Below, piece by piece: positions 33,897-41,446 of a stretch of DNA of 64,000 nucleotides; position 1 is the first letter of the stretch, and each line of letters opens with the position of its first letter. Source of the stretch: Paenibacillus sp. FSL H8-0332 (GTDB lineage Bacteria > Bacillota > Bacilli > Paenibacillales > Paenibacillaceae); contig NZ_CP150145.1 of the NCBI RefSeq assembly GCF_037963835.1, forward strand, positions 2,728,001 through 2,792,000, written 5' to 3'. The position numbers and the translations under genes are program-made. Under the pieces are notes generated by a model. It saw only the letters and a list, made by a program, of their open reading frames with translations, made no database searches and had not been told where the DNA came from.

Positions 33897-36163
33897 TCGG
33901 TCACGAATTGGGCGGCCGTTACCAAGTCATCGAACGGATTGGCGGAGGAGGCATGGCGCTTGTCTATAGAGCCCATGATATACTGCTTAACCGGAATGTT
34001 GCTATCAAAGTACTGCGCAATCAGTTTGTGCATGATGAGGAATTCATCCGCCGGTTCCGGCGGGAGGCGCAATCTGCTGCATCGTTATCTCATCCAAACG
34101 TAGTCAGCATATACGATGTCGGCCAGGAAGATGAAGTCCATTATATTGTTATGGAGTATATTGAAGGCAAGAACCTGAATGAAATTATCAAAGAGCGGGC
34201 ACCGATGCAGGTGGATGAATCCGTGCGGATTGCCTCGCAGATCTGTGATGCGCTGGATCATGCGCATATGAACCAGATTATTCACCGCGATATTAAACCG
34301 CATAATATTCTGATGGGACGTAACGGGCGGGTTAAGGTTACCGACTTCGGAATCGCCCGGGCGGTTACGTCAACTACCATTACCCAGACGGGTTCTGTGG
34401 TGGGCTCCGTGCATTATTTCTCGCCGGAGCATGCCAAAGGCGTAACAACAGGCGAGAAATCCGACCTCTACTCTCTTGGCATCGTGCTCTATCAGATGCT
34501 TACAGGCGTGCTTCCTTTCTTGGGGGAAAGCCCGATCAGTGTGGCGCTGAAGCATCTGCAGGAGGAATTCGAGGAGCCGCGACTGCTGAATCCGCTGATT
34601 CCGCAAAGCGTGGAGAATGTAATCCTGAAGTCGATGCGCAAGAACCCGGAGGAGCGTTATCAGTCCGCCAAGCAAATGCTGCAGGATCTGGAGACCTGTC
34701 TGCTGCCGGAACGGCGCAGTGAAGCCAAAATGTTATTCCAGGATGATGATGATGAAGACAGAACGCGCATCATTCCGGCGATCAAGCCACTGCAGCGCGG
34801 GCTAACCAGCCGTGGCGGCGAGGAGCGGACCCGCAGTATGGAGGAAGCTCCGCCGCCTGCTTCTTCGAAGCGTAAAAGCCGCGCCGCGCTGTGGATTAGC
34901 CTTACACTGGTCGTGCTGATCGCCATGACCGGAATTGTGTGGTATGTCAATTCCAAGTTGTCGGTCGATGAAGTCTCGGTGCCTGCGGTGACAGGCAAGA
35001 CCTTCGAGGAAGCCAAGGCACAGCTTGAAGCTGTGGGGCTGTTTGCCGAGGAGCCGGCGCTGATTGCGTATAATCCTAACTTCGAAGAGAATATTGTCTG
35101 GAAGCAGAGCAAGACCAATACGATGGTCAAAGAAGGAACTCATATTATCCTAACGGTTAGCACCGCCAAGGTATTGCCTAAACTTAAGGATGTTTCTAAC
35201 CTGAGTTATGATGATGCCGTCAAGGAGCTGATTGCCCTTGGTATTGCCCAGGATAGAATTACAACACCCGATGAACGCTATAGTGAGGAGTTTGCCAAGG
35301 GCAAGGTTATTAGCTCTGAGCCTGCCGCAGACACTGAATATGATCCTGATACGGTAACTATCAAGCTAATCGTGAGCAAAGGTAAAGAAAGCACCCAAAT
35401 GCCGGATCTCATCGGGAAGACGGAGAAGGAAGCCAAGGCTGCGCTGGAGAGTGTAGGTCTAGTGCTGGATGCGGTCAAGGAAGAGCCGAGTTTCATTTAC
35501 GAGAAGGGTAAGGTTACGAAGCAATGGGCTTACGAGGCAGGGGATCTGGTCCCTCCAGGCGAGAAGATTACGATCTACATCAGCACAGGGTATCCTCCGG
35601 AAGCTCTGGAATTCACGTTTAATGTTCCGGTAGCACCTGCTGCGGACGGCAAGAAGAGCAAGATCCGTATTGTGTTTGCAGATGCGCGCAATGGAGGCGA
35701 GAACCAGGAGTGGGGCACCCGCACGATTGGTAAAAGCCAGACCTTGTCCGTGAATATGCTGCTTGCCCCTAACAAAGACGGTATGGTATCCGTATACCGG
35801 GACGGGGAGTTCCTGGAGACCTTCCCTATAACTTATGTGGATGTCAAGAATAACACTGTGCAGCAGCCTGAACCTCCTCCGGTGGAGACACAGACGCCTG
35901 CACCGACGGTTGCTCCTACCGAGGCTGTCCAGCCTACTGAGACGCCGGTTCCCGACCCGACAGCAGAGCCTGAGATTCTTCCGCCGGACACCGGGGAAGG
36001 TGATGGGACAGGCGGGACGAACCAGACGGGTTATGTTCCGGGTAACGGACAGAATAACAGTGTGCTGGCTTCTGCCCGCAGCAAGGGCAATATCAATAGC
36101 AACAGTAATGGTAATGGTAAGGGCCTTAACAACAAGCACGGCAAGGATAAAGGCCATAAATAA
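33893..36163 (+). CDS. prkC: PASTA-domain Ser/Thr kinase PrkC
   Basis: A 756-residue membrane kinase. The kinase domain (about 1-270) has GGGGMA, HRDIKPHN near 130 and DFGIAR near 151. A membrane helix is at about 332-353 (ALWISLTLVVLIAMTGIVWYV). Outside are three PASTA repeats (about 360-562), an extra beta-rich domain, a Pro/Thr linker and a basic Asn/Gly/Lys/His tail. In B. subtilis PrkC senses muropeptides through PASTA domains and triggers spore germination, and it phosphorylates EF-G and others. AAAGGAG (33879-33884) lies 8 bases before ATG 33893. Confidence 0.95.
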   Translation: MIGHELGGRYQVIERIGGGGMALVYRAHDILLNRNVAIKVLRNQFVHDEEFIRRFRREAQSAASLSHPNVVSIYDVGQEDEVHYIVMEYIEGKNLNEIIKERAPMQVDESVRIASQICDALDHAHMNQIIHRDIKPHNILMGRNGRVKVTDFGIARAVTSTTITQTGSVVGSVHYFSPEHAKGVTTGEKSDLYSLGIVLYQMLTGVLPFLGESPISVALKHLQEEFEEPRLLNPLIPQSVENVILKSMRKNPEERYQSAKQMLQDLETCLLPERRSEAKMLFQDDDDEDRTRIIPAIKPLQRGLTSRGGEERTRSMEEAPPPASSKRKSRAALWISLTLVVLIAMTGIVWYVNSKLSVDEVSVPAVTGKTFEEAKAQLEAVGLFAEEPALIAYNPNFEENIVWKQSKTNTMVKEGTHIILTVSTAKVLPKLKDVSNLSYDDAVKELIALGIAQDRITTPDERYSEEFAKGKVISSEPAADTEYDPDTVTIKLIVSKGKESTQMPDLIGKTEKEAKAALESVGLVLDAVKEEPSFIYEKGKVTKQWAYEAGDLVPPGEKITIYISTGYPPEALEFTFNVPVAPAADGKKSKIRIVFADARNGGENQEWGTRTIGKSQTLSVNMLLAPNKDGMVSVYRDGEFLETFPITYVDVKNNTVQQPEPPPVETQTPAPTVAPTEAVQPTETPVPDPTAEPEILPPDTGEGDGTGGTNQTGYVPGNGQNNSVLASARSKGNINSNSNGNGKGLNNKHGKDKGHK

Positions 36164-36222
36164 TATAACAGAGATAAGCTTCAGCGGAGTTGCCAGGGAA
36201 TATCGGCACTGCTGAGGCAGCG

Positions 36223-36255
36223 AAATGACCCGGGGGTTCCACACTTGGGTCATTT
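36223..36255. other. Perfect hairpin between prkC and rsgA
   Basis: AAATGACCC (36223-36231) and GGGTCATTT (36247-36255) form a 9-bp stem with a 15-base loop. No T-run follows, so it may be an mRNA processing or stability element instead of a terminator. It ends 33 bases before the rsgA start. Confidence 0.55.
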
Positions 36256-36287
36256 GCGCAATATCAGGAGAGGAAGGCTCAGCATGT

Positions 36288-37193
36288 ATGCCTGAAGGAA
36301 TCATAATTAAAGCACTTAGCGGATACTACTATGTAAAGCCACTCAAGAATGAACAGATCGTGACAGAAGCCCAGGCGGTGCAGTGCCGTGGACGCGGGAT
36401 TCTGAAGAAAAAAGGAATTGCGCCTCTGGTCGGTGACCGGGTAAACTATGTGCTGACCGAGAACGGAGAGGGCATGGTGGACGAGCTGCTTCCCCGTGAA
36501 TCCGAGCTGATCCGCCCCCAGGTGGCCAACGTTAAGCTGGCGGTGCTGCTGTTCTCCGTGCGGGAACCGGATATGAATCTTAATCTGCTGGACAAGTTCC
36601 TGGTGCATATCGAGCATTCCGGCCTGGAGACGCTGATTGTGCTCACGAAGCAGGATTTGGCTGATGATGAAGGGCAGGCTACGGAAGCTGTCAAAGCTCT
36701 GTATGAGCAGATTGGCTATGAAGTGATGGTAACAAGCTCACTGAACGGATCAGGTGCTGATAAACTGCAGCAGCGCCTAGCCGGAATCATCAGCGTCTTC
36801 TCAGGACAGTCGGGCGTAGGGAAGTCCACTCTGCTCAACCGACTTGTACCGGGCCTTGCGCTGGAGACAGGGGAGATTAGCCTCCGTCTCGGGCGCGGAC
36901 GCCACACCACGCGCCATGTTGAGTTGATGGATATAGGTAACGGCGGATTTGTGGCCGACACACCGGGCTTCAGTCAGCTGGATTTCCTGGAGCTGGGAGT
37001 GGATGAGCTGTCCGTGTGCTTCCGGGAGTTCGCCTCCTATGCGGAGAACTGCAAATTCCGCGGCTGCAGCCATCTGCACGAACCAGGCTGCAAGGTGATA
37101 GAGGCCTTGCAGTCCGGGGATATTGCGGATAGCCGTTACGAGCATTACAAGCTATTCTTTAATGAAATGAAAGATAAAAAGCGGAGGTACTAA
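36288..37193 (+). CDS. rsgA: Ribosome small subunit-dependent GTPase RsgA
   Basis: A 301-residue circularly permuted GTPase needed for late 30S maturation. N-terminal OB fold (about 1-70), then TKQDL comes before the P-loop GQSGVGKSTLLNRL (about 172), and a zinc knuckle C-x5-C-x-H-x5-C near 265-278 ends it. ATG 36288 follows AGGAGAGGAAGG. Another ATG 4 bases earlier is out of frame and terminates at once. In B. subtilis cpgA lies between prkC and rpe, as here. Confidence 0.94.
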   Translation: MPEGIIIKALSGYYYVKPLKNEQIVTEAQAVQCRGRGILKKKGIAPLVGDRVNYVLTENGEGMVDELLPRESELIRPQVANVKLAVLLFSVREPDMNLNLLDKFLVHIEHSGLETLIVLTKQDLADDEGQATEAVKALYEQIGYEVMVTSSLNGSGADKLQQRLAGIISVFSGQSGVGKSTLLNRLVPGLALETGEISLRLGRGRHTTRHVELMDIGNGGFVADTPGFSQLDFLELGVDELSVCFREFASYAENCKFRGCSHLHEPGCKVIEALQSGDIADSRYEHYKLFFNEMKDKKRRY

Positions 37194-37197
37194 ACTC

Positions 37198-37869
37198 ATG
37201 GTAAAAATTGCTCCTTCCATATTGTCAGCAGATTTCGCAGCGCTTGGCGCAGAGGTGGCCGAAGCGGAAGCCAGCGGTGCGGACTGGATTCATGTAGATG
37301 TGATGGACGGACATTTTGTGCCGAATATTACGCTGGGTCCCGCGATTGTTTCAGCGGTGAGATCCAACACTTCACTGCCCCTCGATGTACATTTAATGAT
37401 TGAGAACCCGGAACGCTATATTGCTGATTTTGCAGCTGCGGGCGCTTCTATAATTACGGTTCACGCCGAAGCCTGTGTGCATCTGCACCGTGTAATTCAT
37501 CAGATCAAGGAGCTCGGCCTGATGGCGGGGGTAGCCATTAATCCGGCTACACCGGCAGCAGCTGTACGGGAGGTTCTGGAGGATGTGGATATGGTGCTTG
37601 TTATGACTGTCAATCCGGGCTTCGGCGGGCAGGCGTTCATTCCGCGTACGCTGCATAAGATTACACAGCTCCGGGAGTGGGCTAAGGAGACCAATCACAA
37701 AGGCCTGCATATCGAGGTGGACGGCGGAGTAGCCGAAGCTACAGCGCCGCTGGTGGCTGCAGCAGGGGCAGATATACTTGTAGCGGGCAATGCGGTCTTC
37801 GGCCGCAGCGACCGCGCAGGGGCGATCAAGGCCATCCGTGAGGCAGCGGACAGTGCAGTCCGGCAATAG
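37198..37869 (+). CDS. rpe: Ribulose-phosphate 3-epimerase
   Basis: A 223-residue (beta/alpha)8 epimerase that interconverts ribulose-5-P and xylulose-5-P. MDGHFVPNITLG, VHLMIENPE and MTVNPGFGGQAF hold the metal and phosphate residues. GCGGAGG lies 9 or so bases upstream of the ATG, and only four bases separate it from rsgA. A terminator at 37963 follows. The thiN gene found next to rpe in B. subtilis is missing. Confidence 0.95.
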   Translation: MVKIAPSILSADFAALGAEVAEAEASGADWIHVDVMDGHFVPNITLGPAIVSAVRSNTSLPLDVHLMIENPERYIADFAAAGASIITVHAEACVHLHRVIHQIKELGLMAGVAINPATPAAAVREVLEDVDMVLVMTVNPGFGGQAFIPRTLHKITQLREWAKETNHKGLHIEVDGGVAEATAPLVAAAGADILVAGNAVFGRSDRAGAIKAIREAADSAVRQ

Positions 37870-37962
37870 GCGATGATGCCCACTTACTAATGCACGAATA
37901 GACCCTCAATCTGCTGCATTCGCAGACGGAAGGTATAGGCCAAGTTGTCGGCGCATAAATAT

Positions 37963-37997
37963 GGTTACATGAGCAGAAATCTCATGTAGCCTTTTTT
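37963..37997 (+). terminator. Rho-independent terminator after rpe
   Basis: GGTTACATGAG (37963-37973) pairs with CTCATGTAGCC (37981-37991) with one wobble, followed by six T residues. It closes the prpC-prkC-rsgA-rpe transcript. Confidence 0.85.
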
Positions 37998-38082
37998 GCG
38001 GAGGTCTGCAATCGATGGTACATTCTTCATCAAGACAGGATAGTCTCCTTCTGCACGGCATGAATTGATGGGAGGGTTAATC

Positions 38083-38163
38083 ATGAAATTTTACACGTTC
38101 AAGCTGCCGAGATTCTTGGGAGGTTTTGTTAAAGCGATTTTGAACACGTTTCAGAAGAGTTAA
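38083..38163 (+). CDS. spoVM: SpoVM, spore coat assembly peptide (26 residues)
   Basis: A 26-codon gene starting MKFYTFKLPRFLGGFVK and ending in FQKS, nearly identical in pattern to B. subtilis SpoVM. SpoVM is an amphipathic helix made in the mother cell that recognises the convex forespore membrane and anchors SpoIVA for coat assembly; it also inhibits the FtsH protease. GGGAGGG (38070-38076) gives a good ribosome binding site 6 bases before the ATG. The Pro after KL and the Gly-Gly pair are at the expected places. It lies between rpe and rpmB, the same place as in B. subtilis, and is easily missed by gene finders. Confidence 0.95.
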   Translation: MKFYTFKLPRFLGGFVKAILNTFQKS

Positions 38164-38188
38164 GGCCGAAGCAGACATGTAAATATGA

Positions 38189-38223
38189 AAAAAAGCACCT
38201 TACGTATGTAAAGGGTGCTTTTT
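38189..38223. terminator. Bidirectional terminator between spoVM and rpmB
   Basis: AAAAAAGCACC (38189-38199) pairs with GGTGCTTTTT (38214-38223), with TTAC/GTAA inside. A- and T-tracts on either side serve both converging genes. Confidence 0.85.
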
Positions 38224-38244
38224 GCTACAAATATAATATCTCTT

Positions 38245-38303
38245 CTATTCTCGCTGAAACGGATACCGTCTATGAAAGAACGGCATGTCCGTTTCTACTT
38301 GGT
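38245..38303. repeat. Dispersed hairpin repeat, copy C
   Basis: Outer arms GAAACGG (38256-38262) and CCGTTTC (38289-38295), with inner CCGT (38266-38269) and ACGG (38280-38283). The left flank TTCTATTCTCGCT and right flank TACTTGG match copy A closely. It lies between the spoVM terminator and the 3' end of rpmB. Confidence 0.7.
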
Positions 38304-38337
38304 ATGAGATATCGCTAGGCCCGGGAATGATCGGAAA

Positions 38338-38526
38338 CTAGACGCGTTCAACTTTACCGGATTTCAAAGCACGGGTGCTGACGTACACGCGTTTCGGTTT
38401 GCCGTTCACCAAGATACGAACCTTCTGAACGTTAACTCCCCAAGAGCGACGGTTGCGGTTGTTAGCGTGAGACACGTGGTTACCGCTGCCCGGTTTCTTG
38501 CCTGTTACTGTACATGTGCGGGACAT
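38338..38526 (-). CDS. rpmB: 50S ribosomal protein L28
   Basis: A 62-residue L28 on the minus strand: [27 protein letters not shown] is canonical, followed by a basic body ending KSGKVERV. The first Cys, Thr-Gly-Lys pattern is kept, though the full zinc set of some L28 proteins is absent. AAGGAGGTGTAATCT precedes the ATG on the minus strand. A good sigma-A promoter lies about 50 bases upstream. Confidence 0.96.
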   Translation of the reverse strand: MSRTCTVTGKKPGSGNHVSHANNRNRRSWGVNVQKVRILVNGKPKRVYVSTRALKSGKVERV

Positions 38527-38574
38527 AGATTACACCTCCTTGTTACTTACACCTGCGTAAAACAATACTTGAAT

Positions 38575-38604
38575 ATCATATCACAGCAAAAATTGCTTCG
38601 TCAA
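38575..38604 (-). promoter_or_regulatory. Sigma-A promoter of rpmB
   Basis: On the minus strand, -35 TTGACG (38604-38599) and -10 TATGAT (38580-38575) are separated by 18 bases. The spacer holds GCAATTTTTGC, a short inverted repeat. Confidence 0.7.
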
Positions 38605-38717
38605 CCGATTCAAAAACATTTATTTCTGCAGACTCTTATAGTACAATATAAATTAGTGCATTATGTCCAGTTGATCATCGAATTGATTAGGCATGAAGGT
38701 AGGAAGGGGAATTCTCA

Positions 38718-40502
38718 TTGAGTAAGCGTTCTATAAACGGGACAGATTTTACCGCAATGGTACTAGCCGGTGCGGAAATGCTGCAGCAGCATGCCGAACA
38801 TGTCAATTCATTGAATGTGTTTCCGGTGCCGGATGGCGATACGGGAACAAACATGAACCTGACAATGACCGCAGGCGCGAACGAATTGAAGAGAAACAAT
38901 ACAGCCTCCGTCGGTCAATGTGCGGGCGTGCTGTCGAAGGGACTGCTGATGGGCGCGCGGGGGAACTCCGGCGTTATTTTGTCACAGCTGTTCAGAGGTC
39001 TTGGACGTTATGCGGCCCAATATGATGAACTCAATACACAGCAGTTCGCTGCTGCCCTGCAGACCGGGGTAGATACTGCCTATAAGGCAGTGGTGAAGCC
39101 GGTTGAAGGCACCATTCTTACGGTTGCCAAGGAAGCTGCAAGGCATGCAGTGTATTATGCACGGCGCACAACGGATATTACCGAGCTGATGACCGAAGTC
39201 CTGGCCAAAGCCAAGGAAGCCTTGGCGCATACGCCTGAGCTTCTGCCTGTGCTGAAGCAGGTGGGCGTAGTGGATTCGGGGGGGCAGGGTCTGGTCTATA
39301 TCTATGAAGGCTTCCACCAGCATCTGACTAGCGGATCAGCCGCTTCGCCGGTACAGACTTCTGTGCAAGGACAAGCCACGGCTCCGGTATCCGTACCGGC
39401 ACCCGTGTTGACCAAACCTGAGAATGCCTTGTCCTCCGTACAGTCTTCCGCGCAATCACAGCTCCATACGGAAGACATTGAATTTTTATATGATATGGAA
39501 TTTTTCATTAACCGTCAGCTTGGCGCAGCCGTAAAAGCGGATTTTGATGAGGAAGCTTTTCGGAAAGCGTTATCAGTCAACGGGGATTCAATTATCGTCA
39601 TCTCGGATGATGAGACGATCAAGGTGCATGTACATTCCAAGACACCCGGAGAGGTGCTGAACCTGGCGCTCGTCCACGGGGAGATCACCCAGATTCACAT
39701 CCTTAACATGCGCGAGCAGCACCGCGACCTGTTGACGGCCGGTATGGACATCGCGCCAATGCCGGATGTCTTCGCCGATATCCCGGAAGAGAAGGCCAGC
39801 GTGCAGGCGCCGGCGGTTCCTCCTGCGGATGATCTGGCGCCGTACGGCTTCATTGCGGTCTCCTCGGGAGACGGAATCTCGGATATCTTCCGCAGCCTGG
39901 GCGTCGATGCAATCCTGGCCGGCGGCCAGACGATGAATCCCAGCACAGAGGATTTCGTGAATGCGATCTCTTCGATTTCCGCGAAGCATATCTACATTCT
40001 GCCGAATAACTCCAACATTGTCCTGGCTGCCCAGCAGGCCAAGGAGCTGCTCGAGGGCGAACGTGAGATTACAGTGATTCCGAGCAAGAGTATTCCACAG
40101 GGAATCTCGGCAGCCTTTGCCTTCCAGGAAGAGGATGCGGTCGATACCAACACCAGCAATATGCTGGAGGCTATCGCCCAGGTCAAGTCCGGACAGATTA
40201 CCAATGCTGTACGGGATACTGTGATTGAGGATCTGGAGATCAAATCCGGGCAGTATATCGGCATTGAGAGCTCCAAGATTGTCGCTGCTGCTGATGATTT
40301 GCTCACTGTCAGCAAGCAGCTGCTGTCCAGCATGCTGGTGAATGGTGACGAGATCGTTACTGTGCTGACCGGCGCAGACACCGGGGCGGACATTACGGAT
40401 GCTCTTGGAAGCTGGCTGGAAGAGACGTACCCGCAGGTTGAGGTTGAGATTCATGAAGGCGGCCAGCCGCTGTACTATTATCTTTTCTCAGTGGAGCCAT
40501 AG
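38718..40502 (+). CDS. DAK2-domain fatty acid kinase FakA-like (YloV)
   Basis: A 594-residue protein with an N-terminal DhaL (DAK2) domain containing NVFPVPDGDTGTNM near residue 34, whose Asp residues bind Mg-ATP. A linker rich in Ser/Val/Pro/Gln (about 210-260) leads to a C-terminal DegV-like/FakA-specific part. FakA phosphorylates fatty acids held by FakB (DegV) proteins for phospholipid synthesis. The TTG start is 8 bases after AGGAAGGGG. The degV gene next downstream is the probable partner. In B. subtilis yloU (asp23-like) lies between rpmB and yloV, but is missing here. Confidence 0.9.
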   Translation: MSKRSINGTDFTAMVLAGAEMLQQHAEHVNSLNVFPVPDGDTGTNMNLTMTAGANELKRNNTASVGQCAGVLSKGLLMGARGNSGVILSQLFRGLGRYAAQYDELNTQQFAAALQTGVDTAYKAVVKPVEGTILTVAKEAARHAVYYARRTTDITELMTEVLAKAKEALAHTPELLPVLKQVGVVDSGGQGLVYIYEGFHQHLTSGSAASPVQTSVQGQATAPVSVPAPVLTKPENALSSVQSSAQSQLHTEDIEFLYDMEFFINRQLGAAVKADFDEEAFRKALSVNGDSIIVISDDETIKVHVHSKTPGEVLNLALVHGEITQIHILNMREQHRDLLTAGMDIAPMPDVFADIPEEKASVQAPAVPPADDLAPYGFIAVSSGDGISDIFRSLGVDAILAGGQTMNPSTEDFVNAISSISAKHIYILPNNSNIVLAAQQAKELLEGEREITVIPSKSIPQGISAAFAFQEEDAVDTNTSNMLEAIAQVKSGQITNAVRDTVIEDLEIKSGQYIGIESSKIVAAADDLLTVSKQLLSSMLVNGDEIVTVLTGADTGADITDALGSWLEETYPQVEVEIHEGGQPLYYYLFSVEP

Positions 40503-40570
40503 ACCTCTTAGGGCTTAAGCATTAAGCAGGCATAGTGGATCAGCTATATCACAGTATGGGGAGGAACATT

Positions 40571-41431
40571 ATGAATCGTACCGTAATCGTTACCGACAGC
40601 ACTTCCGATATCCCGCCTGCGTTGGCGGCGCAATACGGCATTGAAGTCGTTCCGCTGACGCTGATGTTCGGCGAAGAGGCATTCCGGGATAACGTGGATA
40701 TGACTCCGGAACAGTTCTACGAGCGTCTTCCCCGCTCGCAACAATTGCCGACCACTTCGCAGCCGTCTCCTGTAGAATATATGAATGTGTACCATCGTAT
40801 ATTGGAGCAGCATCCGGGCAGCTCAATCCTGTCCTTCCATATCTCCTCAGGCTTAAGCGGCACCTATCAGTCTGCTGTCATGGCCAAGTCCATGCTGGAA
40901 GAGGAAGGCGAAGCTATCACCGTTGTAGATAGCCTCTCCGCCTCCTACGGCTTCGGGTTCATGGTTGTGGAAGCCGCCAGGCTGGCGGAGCAGGGGCATG
41001 CTCCTGCGGAGATTCTGGCGCAGGTGGAGAGTCTGCGCCAATCCCGCAAGCTGTATTTTCTCGTGGATACACTGGAATATCTGCAAAAGGGCGGAAGAAT
41101 CGGCAAGGCATCGGCCATCTTGGGCACGCTGCTCAATATCAAGCCGATCCTGTCCATTGATGCAGAAGGCATTATCTATGCGGTAGAAAAGGTCAGAGGG
41201 CGCAAGAAGGCAGTCGCCCGCATGATCGAGCTGTTCAAGGCAGATCTGCCGGGTGTGAATACAATACATGTGGCCGTGGGTCATACGGCTGAACCGGCTT
41301 CCGGCGAAGAATTCCTGCGGGAATTAGCCGGACATTTCACCTTGAAAGAGAAGGTTCTGACCAATGTCGGCCCTGTTGTGGGCAGCCATGTCGGGAATGG
41401 AACCTTAGCCGTATTCATCTGGCCCGCCTAA
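40571..41431 (+). CDS. DegV family fatty-acid-binding protein (FakB-like)
   Basis: A 286-residue DegV protein. TVIVTDSTSDIPPALA opens it, TSQPSPVEY near residue 67 and the lipid-pocket region SFHISSGLSGTYQSA near 96 follow; these bind the carboxyl group of a fatty acid. It would present fatty acids to the FakA-like kinase upstream. GGGGAGG (40559-40565) supports ATG 40571. Its position takes the place of sdaAB-sdaAA of B. subtilis between yloV and recG. Confidence 0.92.
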   Translation: MNRTVIVTDSTSDIPPALAAQYGIEVVPLTLMFGEEAFRDNVDMTPEQFYERLPRSQQLPTTSQPSPVEYMNVYHRILEQHPGSSILSFHISSGLSGTYQSAVMAKSMLEEEGEAITVVDSLSASYGFGFMVVEAARLAEQGHAPAEILAQVESLRQSRKLYFLVDTLEYLQKGGRIGKASAILGTLLNIKPILSIDAEGIIYAVEKVRGRKKAVARMIELFKADLPGVNTIHVAVGHTAEPASGEEFLRELAGHFTLKEKVLTNVGPVVGSHVGNGTLAVFIWPA

Positions 41432-41446
41432 GTATAGGGGATGAAC

